From NCBI RefSeq assembly GCF_003149375.1, contig NZ_QFWH01000003.1, positions 62,001 through 126,000 of the forward strand: a stretch of DNA of 64,000 nucleotides, read 5' to 3'. This document shows, piece by piece, positions 53,896-63,816 of this stretch. Source of the DNA: Vampirovibrio chlorellavorus (GTDB lineage: Bacteria; Cyanobacteriota; Vampirovibrionia; Vampirovibrionales; Vampirovibrionaceae). Made by a program: the position numbers and the translations under genes. Each line of letters begins with the position of its first letter. Positions within the stretch are counted from its first letter, which is position 1. A model generated the notes under the pieces. That model worked only from the letters and a program-made list of their open reading frames with translations, did not search any database and had not been told where the DNA came from.

Positions 53896-54663
53896 TCATT
53901 CGGAAGGAGGGGACCCGGTGATAGTTTCCAGCCCGTGTTCGGTAACCAGCAGGGTGTCGGCCACATGGGCGGCCAGACTGCCATCCTCGGTCAAAAACGT
54001 CCAGCCATCCTCCGACACTTTAAACCGTGCGCACCCCAGCGAGAACATGGGCATCAGCGTAAAACACAGGCCCGGGGTCAGGGGAATTTCGGTGTTCAGA
54101 TCGGCGGGATCATTGGGCACATCGGGGGCCTGATGAAGCTGTTTGCCGATACCCGAGCCACCCAGACCGGCGATCACGCTCAGTCCAAAGTCCTGGGCGG
54201 TTTGCGGAATGATGCCCAGCAGTGCGTTCAGTGTTTGCATGGATGGCCCGGCTGCCATCACCCGCTGAATGACCGCGGCGGTACCCCCCACCAAATCCGG
54301 GAAATCCGCTTGCGGGGTGGCCCCCACCCAAAAACTGCGGGCCGCCTTGGCGTGAATATTGCGATGCTCGGCGGCGGTGGCAATGCTGACCAGATCGCCC
54401 GCTTGTAGTTCCCGCTGGCGAGAGGGCGGGCCATTGACGATTTCATCGTTGATGGACACGCAAATGGCGTGGTTAAAGCCGTTGAAACTTTTAAAGGGGG
54501 CGGTGGACCGGTGCTGGGCCAGTAGCTGGTTGGCCAGTCGCTCCAGTTCGATCAGGGGGATACCCGGCTGAGCGTGGGCCTGCAGGGCGGCCAGAACCGT
54601 TTGGGTGATTTTTCCAGCCTGCCTGAGCGCCCGTAAATCCGACTGGTTTTTCAAAAGCCCCAT
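53896..54663 (-). CDS. Methionine aminopeptidase homologue without metal ligands
   Basis: 255 residues aligning end to end with type I methionine aminopeptidase (E. coli numbering in brackets). All five metal ligands are replaced: Ala 95 [Asp 97], Lys 106 [Asp 108], Ser 170 [His 171], Met 204 [Glu 204] and Ala 235 [Glu 235]. The substrate-site His 79 is Asn 77, while the His of the F-H-E-E-P position (here LHQAP) remains. The frame is intact, with a strong GGAGGA site. It therefore encodes a folded but probably non-catalytic relative. It lies upstream of, and divergent from, an aminotransferase gene. Confidence 0.85.
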   Translation of the reverse strand: MGLLKNQSDLRALRQAGKITQTVLAALQAHAQPGIPLIELERLANQLLAQHRSTAPFKSFNGFNHAICVSINDEIVNGPPSRQRELQAGDLVSIATAAEHRNIHAKAARSFWVGATPQADFPDLVGGTAAVIQRVMAAGPSMQTLNALLGIIPQTAQDFGLSVIAGLGGSGIGKQLHQAPDVPNDPADLNTEIPLTPGLCFTLMPMFSLGCARFKVSEDGWTFLTEDGSLAAHVADTLLVTEHGLETITGSPPSE

Positions 54664-54810
54664 GCGCCATCCTCCTGTCCGTGTTCGCCTGTTCTAAACG
54701 GGGCGTCCGGGCAAGGCCATCGTCTGGTCTGAAAACTTGTCAAGCGTCTCCAAATAATGATTGCCATTGCCCCTGAGCTTATCCCATGATGGTAACTGAA
54801 GTTGAACAAA

Positions 54811-55941
54811 ATGCTCAAGCGCCATTTGCCCATGTTTGCCCCTTTTGAACTGGAACAATACCTTTTAAAGCACGAACCCCGGATGCGTGTTTCCTTGTGC
54901 GCCTCTGGGCTGGAAACTTGCTCCCTGTCGGAATTGCTGTCTTCGATGGACACCGAGTCAGAAGCGTTGTGGACAGAAACCAGCCTGGATTATACGCACC
55001 CGCAGGGCTCCGTCCCTCTCAGAGAGTCCATTGCCCAGCAATACGAGGCGCTGACGGCTCAGCATGTGGGGGTGTTTGCCGGGGCCGCCGAAGCCATTCT
55101 CTGTACCTTGCAGGGCCTGTTGACCCCGGAGGATCACGCCGTGGTGGTGACGCCCTGTTACCAGTCTTTGTTCTCCATTCCGGCCAGCCTGTGTCAGGTG
55201 TCCACGGTCAGTCTGCGGGAGGCCACCGGTTGGCAACTGGAGCCGGATCGGGTTCAGTCGGCCCTGAAGCCCAATACCCGGGCTATTATTATCAACTTTC
55301 CGAACAACCCTACGGGGGCACTGCCTTCGCTGGCCGTTCTGTCGGAACTGGTTGACATGGCCCGCCAGCGGGGAATTTATCTCTTCTCCGATGAGGTCTA
55401 TCGCCTGATGGAGATTGATCCGGCGGATCGCCTGCCCCCCGTGGCCACCCTGTACGAGCGGGGCATCAGCGTGTCCAGCCTCTCCAAGGCCTACGGACTG
55501 CCGGGCTTGCGGATTGGCTGGGTTGCCTCTCAGGCTCCGGAAGTGTTATCAGGGGCCATTGATGTGAAGCACTACACGAGCATTTGTGTGACCTCACCCG
55601 GTGAAGTGCTGGCTACCCTGGCCTTGGGGCAGGGGGACGCCATTCTGGCCCGGAATCTCCAGCAAATGAGGGCCAATTTATCCGTGATGGATCAATTTTT
55701 TGAGCGCATGAGCGACCATTGCCGTTGGGTTCGCCCTCGGGGCGGTTGTCTGGGTTTTCCCCGGTATTTAAGGGCGGAAACGACCGATGCCCTGTGTCAA
55801 AGCCTGTTAGAGGAAACCGGGGTGATGATTTTGCCCGGCAGCCTGTACGGGCCTTATGCCAGTCACTTTCGGATCGGTTTCGGCAGAAAAGACTGCCAAG
55901 CGGCTTTGACCCAGCTGGAACATTTTTTGAGCAGGCCCTGA
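54811..55941 (+). CDS. PLP-dependent aminotransferase, class I/II
   Basis: 376 residues. VFAGAAEAI (cofactor phosphate loop), NFPNNPTG, SDEVYRLM (Asp binding pyridine N) and the Schiff-base Lys in SSLSKAYGLPGLRIGW are diagnostic. The sequence style (short N terminus with MFAPFELEQYL) resembles a branch that includes capreomycidine-synthase-like enzymes; the true substrate is unknown. The ATG at 54811 is chosen over a TTG three codons earlier. Divergent from the metal-less aminopeptidase homologue. Confidence 0.85.
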   Translation: MLKRHLPMFAPFELEQYLLKHEPRMRVSLCASGLETCSLSELLSSMDTESEALWTETSLDYTHPQGSVPLRESIAQQYEALTAQHVGVFAGAAEAILCTLQGLLTPEDHAVVVTPCYQSLFSIPASLCQVSTVSLREATGWQLEPDRVQSALKPNTRAIIINFPNNPTGALPSLAVLSELVDMARQRGIYLFSDEVYRLMEIDPADRLPPVATLYERGISVSSLSKAYGLPGLRIGWVASQAPEVLSGAIDVKHYTSICVTSPGEVLATLALGQGDAILARNLQQMRANLSVMDQFFERMSDHCRWVRPRGGCLGFPRYLRAETTDALCQSLLEETGVMILPGSLYGPYASHFRIGFGRKDCQAALTQLEHFLSRP

Positions 55942-56020
55942 GCGTTTCTGGCTGCTCCGGTTTCTGTTCCCGGTATGAGGCTTCCGGCATTATTCCCGGT
56001 ACTGCCGGGGAGAGGTTGGG

Positions 56021-57037
56021 TCAGCGTTTCTGGGCCACCAGCAGCATGTTGGAGGAAAGTTGATTTTCAATTAAAAAAGTCTGGAAGGCTTGGCCTTTGG
56101 TCTCCCAGTCATCAATTAATACCTGTTTCAGGAAAGGCTGCGCTTTGAGGCTGTATTTACCGTCCAAAACCTTGTTCCGAACCAGTTCCGCGTCTAACAG
56201 GCCCGGCGTTTGAACCTCAATAACCCGAAACCCACATTGTTCCAATAAAAGAGACAATGACTCCGGGTTAAACAGGTTGATATGCTCGGTGTCCACCGTG
56301 TCCGACACTGCGCCCAGAGTTGCCACATCAAAACCCAGCCCGTTGGGGCAAGTGAGAATTAAAATGCCGTCCTGATCCAGCAGACTGGCGCATTGCTCCA
56401 AAAATTGACGGGGGGAGAATAAATGCTCAATGACTTCAAAATTGGCAATCACATCAATTTTCTGCTGGTCCGTATTCAACTCATTGACCTGAATGTGTTC
56501 AATGGGCTTTTCAATAACCTCCAATCCGCGATCCCGGCAGGTTTGAGCCAGATTGGGCGTCGGCTCCACCGCGATGACCCGTTGAAAGCGGCCTGTTTTT
56601 TGCATTTCTTCACAAAACAGCCCAAAGCCCGCTCCGACTTCTAGTAGGGTGTGGGTGGGTAAGTGGTAACGGTCGCAAATTTCCAGCACCCGTTCCACCC
56701 GGGGCTTAAAAATCTTGTTACGCCGGACTTCCGCAGAAGCAGGAAAGATACATTCATTCCAGTAAGCGTAATTTTCCGATTCACGGTAATATTCATCCAG
56801 ATGCTCTGGCAGAGGGCGAGGATTGGCGTATAATGTCTGGCACTGGGGACAAGTCTCAAACGTGATTCCATATTTTTCCAGCATGACAGTGCCCTTAGCC
56901 GATTGGCAAGCCGGGCAGGCCACCCGTTGAAAATCTTTTTGGTGGCGCATCAAACGGGCGATGTCGTTGTAATAGCGCTGGGTTTGTTCTGTCATCAAAT
57001 GTTGAGGACGGATTTCATTTTCATTCAGTACAGTCAT
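56021..57037 (-). CDS. Zinc-ribbon SAM methyltransferase
   Basis: 338 residues. An N-terminal zinc ribbon with C-P-A-C and C-P-Q-C pairs (about 40-65) is followed by a class I methyltransferase fold: LLEVGAGFGLFCEEM (motif I, SAM-binding), an acidic end of strand 2 in VIAVEPTP, and FEVIEHLFSPRQFLEQC. This architecture is common in sugar and antibiotic loci. It lies 14 bp after pseI at the end of the minus-strand pseudaminic operon, so a methyl group on the glycan or on the sugar is the likely product. Confidence 0.85.
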   Translation of the reverse strand: MTVLNENEIRPQHLMTEQTQRYYNDIARLMRHQKDFQRVACPACQSAKGTVMLEKYGITFETCPQCQTLYANPRPLPEHLDEYYRESENYAYWNECIFPASAEVRRNKIFKPRVERVLEICDRYHLPTHTLLEVGAGFGLFCEEMQKTGRFQRVIAVEPTPNLAQTCRDRGLEVIEKPIEHIQVNELNTDQQKIDVIANFEVIEHLFSPRQFLEQCASLLDQDGILILTCPNGLGFDVATLGAVSDTVDTEHINLFNPESLSLLLEQCGFRVIEVQTPGLLDAELVRNKVLDGKYSLKAQPFLKQVLIDDWETKGQAFQTFLIENQLSSNMLLVAQKR

Positions 57038-57051
57038 GTTGTGATTTCCAT

Positions 57052-58128
57052 TCAGTCTGTTTCAATTAAATTCCAGGCTAGAGGGGTGCCCCGCTTGAGC
57101 GATGTTTTGGCTCGCTTACCCAGCACGGCGTCCCAATGCTTGGGAGGTAAACCCAGACCGGGGCGAATGGCTCGGATATTCTGCGGGGTTAGCGTTTCGC
57201 CCTTGGCAATATCGGCGGTCACATACAACGATCGGCGAAACACCAGATTCTTGCGCTCGTTCTCGGTGGGGCTGAGCCCCACGCCTCCCAAGGCCCGATG
57301 GGCCAGCCGGGTTTCATCCACCAGACGTTTTAACTCGTCTGGTTCCATCGAGAACGCTGAGTCCACGCCGCCTTCCGCCCGGGATAGGGTCACGTGTTTC
57401 TCAATGGCCACGGCCCCCAAGGCCACGCTGGCCACGGCGGCGGCGGTGCCCAGGGTATGATCCGACAGACCTGCATACACCCCGAAGCGCTCCTGTATGA
57501 AGGGAATGGTGCGCAAATTGCTGTCTTTGGGATCGGCGGGGTAGCTACTGGTGCATTTCAGCAAAATCAGGGGCCCACCGTTGGCCTGCTGAAAGGCTTC
57601 GACCGCCTCGGCCACTTCCTGCTCATTGGATAACCCGGTGGACATAATGGTGGGCTTGCCGGTGGCGGCTACCTTGCGAATCAGGGGAATGTCCACAATC
57701 TCAAACGAGGCGATTTTAAACAAAGGAACGTTCAGATCCTGTAAAAAGTCCACGGCGGTAGCGTCAAACGGAGAGCTAAAGCCGATCAATCCCTTTTCCC
57801 GACACCGATCAAAAATGGGCTGGTGCCAGTCCCATGAGGTATGGGCCTTCTGGTACAGGTTATACAAAGACTCCCCTTTCCAAAGGCTGGTGGGGTCCTC
57901 AATAAAAAACTCGCCCTCACTGAGATCGAGCGTCATGGTATCCGCCGTGTAGGTCTGGATTTTTAAAGCATCTGCCCCCGCTTCGGCCACGGCATCCACA
58001 ATTGCTAGGGCTTTTTCCAGTGAGCCATTATGATTGCCTGACATCTCGGCGATGATCAAGGGCGGGTGATCCGGCCCCAGCGGGCGGGTGCCCACCTGAA
58101 AATTCTGCTGATTAGAACCGGTAGACAT
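57052..58128 (-). CDS. pseI: Pseudaminic acid synthase
   Basis: 358 residues of the NeuB family. The AEMSGNHNGSLEKAL and KIQTYTADTMT motifs are the PseI forms (legionaminic/sialic enzymes have AEAGVNHNG), with FSSPFD, ISTG-type and GLSDHTLG segments and a C-terminal SAF domain. It condenses PEP with 2,4-diacetamido-2,4,6-trideoxy-L-altrose. The ATG at 58128 gives the standard N terminus; an open frame extends upstream into pseH. It overlaps the end of pseH by 17 bp. Confidence 0.92.
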   Translation of the reverse strand: MSTGSNQQNFQVGTRPLGPDHPPLIIAEMSGNHNGSLEKALAIVDAVAEAGADALKIQTYTADTMTLDLSEGEFFIEDPTSLWKGESLYNLYQKAHTSWDWHQPIFDRCREKGLIGFSSPFDATAVDFLQDLNVPLFKIASFEIVDIPLIRKVAATGKPTIMSTGLSNEQEVAEAVEAFQQANGGPLILLKCTSSYPADPKDSNLRTIPFIQERFGVYAGLSDHTLGTAAAVASVALGAVAIEKHVTLSRAEGGVDSAFSMEPDELKRLVDETRLAHRALGGVGLSPTENERKNLVFRRSLYVTADIAKGETLTPQNIRAIRPGLGLPPKHWDAVLGKRAKTSLKRGTPLAWNLIETD

Positions 58129-58603
58129 ACTGTAAAACCCCCTGCGCTCCTTGTGGGGACACCGCCTGGTATCCCGCCTTTTCAAACACTTTAACCGAAG
58201 CCACATTGGCCGGTACAATCTGGGCGTTCAGTTGCCGAACCGCTGGACGATGAGACAAAAGCCACGCATGCCCCGCTACCAGCAATGGCGCTCCCAGCCC
58301 TTGCCCCATCCGTTGCGGCACCAGATACACCGACACCAGCGCTTCCGCCCCGTCGTAATCAGAGCCCGGCCCAGAATTCAGATCATAGCGCAGGACCCCC
58401 ACCGGTTCACCATCAAGCTGTCCCAGCAGTAGCACCCGCAGCGGGTTTTCAAGCGTGGCTTGCAGCCACTGGCAATGGCTTTCCCTGTCAATGGCATCGG
58501 GTTGCAAGGCGAATTGCCTGACCGCTGGATGATTACGCCACTCAAAAAGACGCGATCCATCCTCTAGAGTGACCGGACGCAGGGAAATGGCGCTCTCTGT
58601 CAC
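58112..58603 (-). CDS. pseH: PseH-like GNAT acetyltransferase
   Basis: 163 residues from the GTG at 58603, whose GTGA overlaps the stop of the amidotransferase gene. ISLRPVTLEDGSRLFEWRNHPAVRQ is the typical PseH N terminus, and YLVPQRMGQGLGAPLL is the acetyl-CoA R/Q-x-x-G-x-G loop, followed by N-x-x-S-x-x-V-F-E-K-A-G-Y. PseH acetylates the 4-amino group of the PseC product. An ATG at 58636 would add 11 residues. Placed directly before pseI in the operon. Confidence 0.85.
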   Translation of the reverse strand: MTESAISLRPVTLEDGSRLFEWRNHPAVRQFALQPDAIDRESHCQWLQATLENPLRVLLLGQLDGEPVGVLRYDLNSGPGSDYDGAEALVSVYLVPQRMGQGLGAPLLVAGHAWLLSHRPAVRQLNAQIVPANVASVKVFEKAGYQAVSPQGAQGVLQYVYRF

Positions 58604-59811
58604 TGAGGAACCGCTTGTTTCTGGAATTCGCTCCATTCGATATTCGATTCCGTTAATGACGGGACGGGGTAGGCGGATGGGGTTCCCCAGATGTTTTCCT
58701 TCGTCCACTCGCCACTCGAATTCTTTTGCCAAACGCGGGAGTCTCTGAACGTATCGGCAATGGCGTCAAATTCCGCTTCGGACATGCCGACATACTGCAG
58801 CCATCGCAACAAATCCCGGGGTTTGACATGGTCGTATTTTCGCACCATTTCCACCCCTTCCTCGCGGGTCATTTTACCGCTTCGAATGTCCTTGCAAGCG
58901 TGATCAGAAGCGCGACCATACCCGAATTTTACAAATTTCAGGTAATCGTGAATGCCGTTCTCGTGCATGTCATCCAGGTTGGAAACCCGCCGATAGGTGC
59001 GATCAAAGGGAACCGGTGATTCTTCAAAGCCGAATTTTTTCATGAGTTCGGTTTGTTCATTGCCATCCCAGTTTACAAAATTCCCCAGATAAATGCCTCG
59101 GACCTCAATCTCTTCCAGCTCATCATCCGAAGGGTAGCGGGCCCACAGGAGATCTCTGGCTTGAAGTCCCTCTTCCTCCCCTTCTTCCCTATCTAGCATA
59201 TCAAACCAGTCGTAGCCTCTTTGCGCGTGTTCCAAACGGAATTTGGCCGTCATCTCGATCAGGTCGTTCATGGAGAACATGCCGCCCAAATCGGTATAGC
59301 CGTGTTCACCCCATATAATTAACGGAATGCGGTATTTAACGGCCACTTGCACGGGGTAGGTGAAAATCCCGCAATGGGCATGCCAGTTCATGTCGCCCAT
59401 TTTTTTGAAGCAAAGACGGTTTAACTTGATCAGCGTTTGAGGGCTGGGGGTGAAGAAGTGATGATCCACCCCAAATACTTCCCGCATGCGTTTTAAATTC
59501 CGCAAACCCACTTGCAAGTAGTTGTTGCTGTTGTAGGTGACTAGCAACGGGTTTAGTCCCAACACCTCTTTGGCGTACCAGGTCTGATACCAACTGTCTT
59601 TTCCGCCACTGACGGGGATGATGCAGTCATAATTGCTGCCGTCTGTTACCCGGTACTCATCGGCGATTTCCTTGATCCATTCTGCGCGTTCGGCCCAGTC
59701 AATGGTTTTCTTTTGATCATGAGCCCGGCAGCCCGTACAAACACCATTTTCATCAAATCCTAACGGGACAGCGGAAATGCTGGGGTATACGCAACGGGTA
59801 CAGTACTGCAT
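58600..59811 (-). CDS. N-acetyl sugar amidotransferase, set 2 (PseA-like)
   Basis: 403 residues. N-terminal zinc-site pairs C-T-R-C and C-T-G-C (about residues 4-32) and the PP-loop PVSGGKDSWYQT place it in the PseA/WbuX family; PseA is required for the acetamidino form of pseudaminic acid in Campylobacter. It differs substantially from the copy at 40174 (shorter N terminus, different PP-loop flanks), so this is not a recent duplication. It is coupled to pseH by a 4 bp GTGA overlap and follows hisF2 by 88 bp. Confidence 0.88.
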   Translation of the reverse strand: MQYCTRCVYPSISAVPLGFDENGVCTGCRAHDQKKTIDWAERAEWIKEIADEYRVTDGSNYDCIIPVSGGKDSWYQTWYAKEVLGLNPLLVTYNSNNYLQVGLRNLKRMREVFGVDHHFFTPSPQTLIKLNRLCFKKMGDMNWHAHCGIFTYPVQVAVKYRIPLIIWGEHGYTDLGGMFSMNDLIEMTAKFRLEHAQRGYDWFDMLDREEGEEEGLQARDLLWARYPSDDELEEIEVRGIYLGNFVNWDGNEQTELMKKFGFEESPVPFDRTYRRVSNLDDMHENGIHDYLKFVKFGYGRASDHACKDIRSGKMTREEGVEMVRKYDHVKPRDLLRWLQYVGMSEAEFDAIADTFRDSRVWQKNSSGEWTKENIWGTPSAYPVPSLTESNIEWSEFQKQAVPQ

Positions 59812-59899
59812 TTAAGCCTCTTTTTCTATTTAAACGGGCTGAGCTAAAACATCAAGAGACGGAACGCAAAAAGGGCATGTATTCTGACAGTGGCGGCGT

Positions 59900-60691
59900 T
59901 TAGTTCCTGACATGAATACCCGCCTTCAGCAATTCCTTGCGGGCCCGCTTTCCGCTCAGTTCCGTGAAGTGAAAAATATTTCCTGCGGCCACGGCGTCCG
60001 CCAGACCGTCATTAATTCCCTGAGCCAGATGCTTGAATTGCCCCACCCCGCCACAGGCAATCACCGGAATGGAAACCGCTTCGGCCACCTGTCGAATCAG
60101 CGCTGTATCGTAACCATTGGCCATGCCATCACGGTCAATGGAATTGAGGAAAATCTCACCAGCGCCGTACTGCTCGGCCTGTTTGGCCCAGGCAACGGGG
60201 TGTAAGCCGGTCGGTTGTTGTCCGTGATGGGAGTATACCTCATACTCGCCATTGGCGTTGAGTTTGACATCGATTGAAACCACGATGGCCTGACTGCCGA
60301 ACACCATGCTGCTTTCAGTGATAAACGTGGGATCGGCCAGCGCCTGGGTATTAATGGTGACTTTATCAGCGCCCCGGCTGATGCGATCGTAAATATCCTG
60401 CAAAGTACGGATTCGACCGCCGAACGTGAGCGGCATAAAACAGGTTTTGGAAACCGCTTCCAGAATTTTAAGGATGTCGCTCTCGCTTTTCACCTTCATG
60501 TCATCCCGACGAATGTCGTAGTGATCGTCCCGGGTGATGTCGATGTAAATCAGTTCATCCACTTCCCAGGCGTTGAAACGTTCCACCTGATGAATGGCGT
60601 TTCCCAGCAGCTGATGCTCGTTGAAGCCCTGACTTCGAACCAGAAAGCCGTTTTTCAGGAACAGGCAGGGAATCAATCTTTTTTTAAGCAT
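59900..60691 (-). CDS. HisF-like ammonia-channel subunit, set 2
   Basis: 263 residues. The barrel starts MLKKRLIPCLFLKNG, so the first catalytic Asp of HisF (residue 11) is Phe, while the second (SIDVK) remains. A cyclase lacking Asp 11 should not make imidazole glycerol phosphate, so the protein most likely channels ammonia from the HisH-like subunit to the sugar amidotransferase. It also has a charged insert (about residues 48-62) absent from set 1. It overlaps the hisH-like stop by 8 bp. Confidence 0.87.
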   Translation of the reverse strand: MLKKRLIPCLFLKNGFLVRSQGFNEHQLLGNAIHQVERFNAWEVDELIYIDITRDDHYDIRRDDMKVKSESDILKILEAVSKTCFMPLTFGGRIRTLQDIYDRISRGADKVTINTQALADPTFITESSMVFGSQAIVVSIDVKLNANGEYEVYSHHGQQPTGLHPVAWAKQAEQYGAGEIFLNSIDRDGMANGYDTALIRQVAEAVSIPVIACGGVGQFKHLAQGINDGLADAVAAGNIFHFTELSGKRARKELLKAGIHVRN

Positions 60692-61355
60692 GTTCCAAAG
60701 CTCCCGGCCGAACTTGCGCTTCTGCGGCCACCATGTAATTTTTTAACAGCCCTAATCCGTTCTTCAGGCTTTTTTCCGGGTGAAACTGGGCTGCAAAGAT
60801 ATTGTCTCGCTGGATGGCCGCCGTAAAGTCCATCCCGTAATCACAAACGCCAATGGCGTCCTCAGGGTGGTTTGGCTTCATGTAGTAGCTGTGTACAAAG
60901 TAATAGGACTGCACAGTCCCTGCGGGGCCTAGCAACGGGTTGTCACGCACGGAGCGCACATCATTCCAGCCAACATGAGGGACTTTCAGGGGTTTCCCGT
61001 CGAAGGCAAGAGTTTCAGGAAAGCGAACCACTTCCGCATCGATCCAGCCCAGCCCGGTGACTGTGCCGTTTTCATGTCCGGTTCGGGCGAACAGCTGCAT
61101 TCCCAGGCAAATGCCCAGGATGGGCTTTTTTTGCGTCAGAACCAATTCATTCAAGGTGTCAATCAACCCGAGTCGCTTCAGGTTTCTCATACCATCGCCA
61201 AACGAACCTACGCCCGGAAGCACCAGACACTCGGCACGAGACAGAGCTTCCGAATCCCGGGTTAAAACGACTTGAGCGCCCAGTGTTTCAAAGGCGTTGG
61301 ATACCGAGCGGACATTCCCAAGCTCGTAGTCGATAATAGCGACATTGATAGACAT
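60684..61355 (-). CDS. HisH-like glutaminase subunit, set 2
   Basis: 223 residues. The N terminus is INVAIIDYELGNVRSV, with the catalytic Cys in GICLGMQLF and the His/Glu pair in QFHPEKS; glutaminase activity should be intact. The ATG at 61355 puts the first beta strand at the N terminus; a longer open frame from 61409 is less plausible. Gene order here is hisH-hisF-amidotransferase-pseH-pseI, the reverse of set 1. Confidence 0.88.
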   Translation of the reverse strand: MSINVAIIDYELGNVRSVSNAFETLGAQVVLTRDSEALSRAECLVLPGVGSFGDGMRNLKRLGLIDTLNELVLTQKKPILGICLGMQLFARTGHENGTVTGLGWIDAEVVRFPETLAFDGKPLKVPHVGWNDVRSVRDNPLLGPAGTVQSYYFVHSYYMKPNHPEDAIGVCDYGMDFTAAIQRDNIFAAQFHPEKSLKNGLGLLKNYMVAAEAQVRPGALEHA

Positions 61356-61429
61356 TTGTTTTGTATTTGGGTTCTGTGTTTTTGTAGGGTTACGAGTTAT
61401 AAAGGGCAACGTTCGTACAACGTGAGCTT

Positions 61430-61458
61430 ATTATATGGGGATACCCGGTGCCAGGCAA
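61430..61458 (-). promoter_or_regulatory. Promoter of the minus-strand pseudaminic operon
   Basis: On the minus strand, TTGCCT (61453-61458) and a perfect TATAAT (61430-61435) are 17 bp apart, about 75 bp before the hisH-like start. This is one of the best promoter matches in the window. Confidence 0.6.
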
Positions 61459-61565
61459 GAGAATGCCGACAGGTCAGCTTGTCTTTTCAGGGGCTTTTTG
61501 AGTAGGATGAAGCCCAGCGAGCGATCAGAATCCGGCTTTAGCTGTACTGGATTGTAAACCCATAA

Positions 61566-62627
<1,062 letters not shown>

Positions 62628-62655
62628 AATCGAAGAAAACCGAGAGCGAATCCCC

Positions 62656-63816
62656 ATGCCGTCTTTTATCCCCTACGGTCGTCAAAGCATCAACGAGGCC
62701 GACATTCAGGCCGTGGTTGAGGTGCTGCGGTCAGATTTTATCACTCAGGGGCCAGCCATCGAGCGCTTTGAGCAAGCCGTGGCTCAATACTGTGGCGTAA
62801 AATACGCCGTGGCCGTCAGCAACGCCACCGCCGCCCTGCACCTTGCCTGTCTGGCCCTCGAATTGGGGCCGAATGACATCTTGTGGACGGCCCCCAACAC
62901 CTTTGTGGCTTCCGCCAATTGCGGGCGCTACTGCGGGGCCAGTGTGGACTTTGTAGACACAAACCCGGCCACCTACGTCATGGACGTGACCGCTCTGGAA
63001 GCCAAGCTGAAAGCAGTCCAATCCAAGGGGCAAGCCTTGCCCAAGATTGTGATTCCCGTGCAGTTTGCCGGACAGTGCGTGGAAATGGATCGGCTGAGCC
63101 AGCTGGCTAATACCTATGGCTTTGCCGTGGTGGAGGATGCTGCCCACGGCATTGGCGGACAGTACCGTCAAAAGCCTATTGGGAGTTGTGAATATTCCGA
63201 AATGACCGTATTCAGCTTTCACCCGGTTAAAATCATCACCACCGCCGAAGGGGGCATGATCACCACCAACCGGGAGGATCTCTACCAAAGGCTGCTGCGC
63301 CTTCGCTCCCACGGGATTACCCGGGACGCACGTTTTATGCGCAACCCCGCCGAAGGCCCCTGGTACTACGAGCAGTTGGAATTGGGCCTGAACTACCGCA
63401 TGACGGATATGCAAGCCGCCTTGGGGCACAGCCAGATGCAACGGCTGGATGAGTTTGTGGCGAGGCGTCACGCTTTGGCTAAACGCTATGACGCCCTCCT
63501 CGCTGATCTGCCGGTCATCTGCCCCCAGCAACACCCGGACAGTTACTCCGCCCTGCACCTGTATCCCGTACAGGTCAGTCGCCCGGAGTTGCGCAGGCCG
63601 GTCTTTGAGGCTTTTAGAGCGGCCCAGATCGGGGCGAATGTGCATTATATGCCTGTTTATCTGCAACCCTACTACCGGGATCTGGGCTTTGAGCCGGGCT
63701 TGTGCCCCAATGCGGAGGCCTACTATCAGCGGGCCATCAGCCTGCCACTGTACTACGATCTCACCGAAGCGGAGCAGGATCGGGTGGTGGAAACGCTGAA
63801 AGCAGCCCTGACATGA
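62656..63816 (+). CDS. pseC: Aminotransferase of pseudaminic acid synthesis
   Basis: 386 residues of the DegT/DnrJ/EryC1 family. AVSNATAALHLACLALELG, VEDAAHGIGGQ (Asp for the cofactor) and SFHPVKIITTAEGG (Schiff-base Lys) are visible. PseC aminates C4 of the PseB product; the long PVKIITTAEGG form is characteristic. Begins 28 bp after pseB. Its stop overlaps the next start as ATGA. Confidence 0.93.
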   Translation: MPSFIPYGRQSINEADIQAVVEVLRSDFITQGPAIERFEQAVAQYCGVKYAVAVSNATAALHLACLALELGPNDILWTAPNTFVASANCGRYCGASVDFVDTNPATYVMDVTALEAKLKAVQSKGQALPKIVIPVQFAGQCVEMDRLSQLANTYGFAVVEDAAHGIGGQYRQKPIGSCEYSEMTVFSFHPVKIITTAEGGMITTNREDLYQRLLRLRSHGITRDARFMRNPAEGPWYYEQLELGLNYRMTDMQAALGHSQMQRLDEFVARRHALAKRYDALLADLPVICPQQHPDSYSALHLYPVQVSRPELRRPVFEAFRAAQIGANVHYMPVYLQPYYRDLGFEPGLCPNAEAYYQRAISLPLYYDLTEAEQDRVVETLKAALT

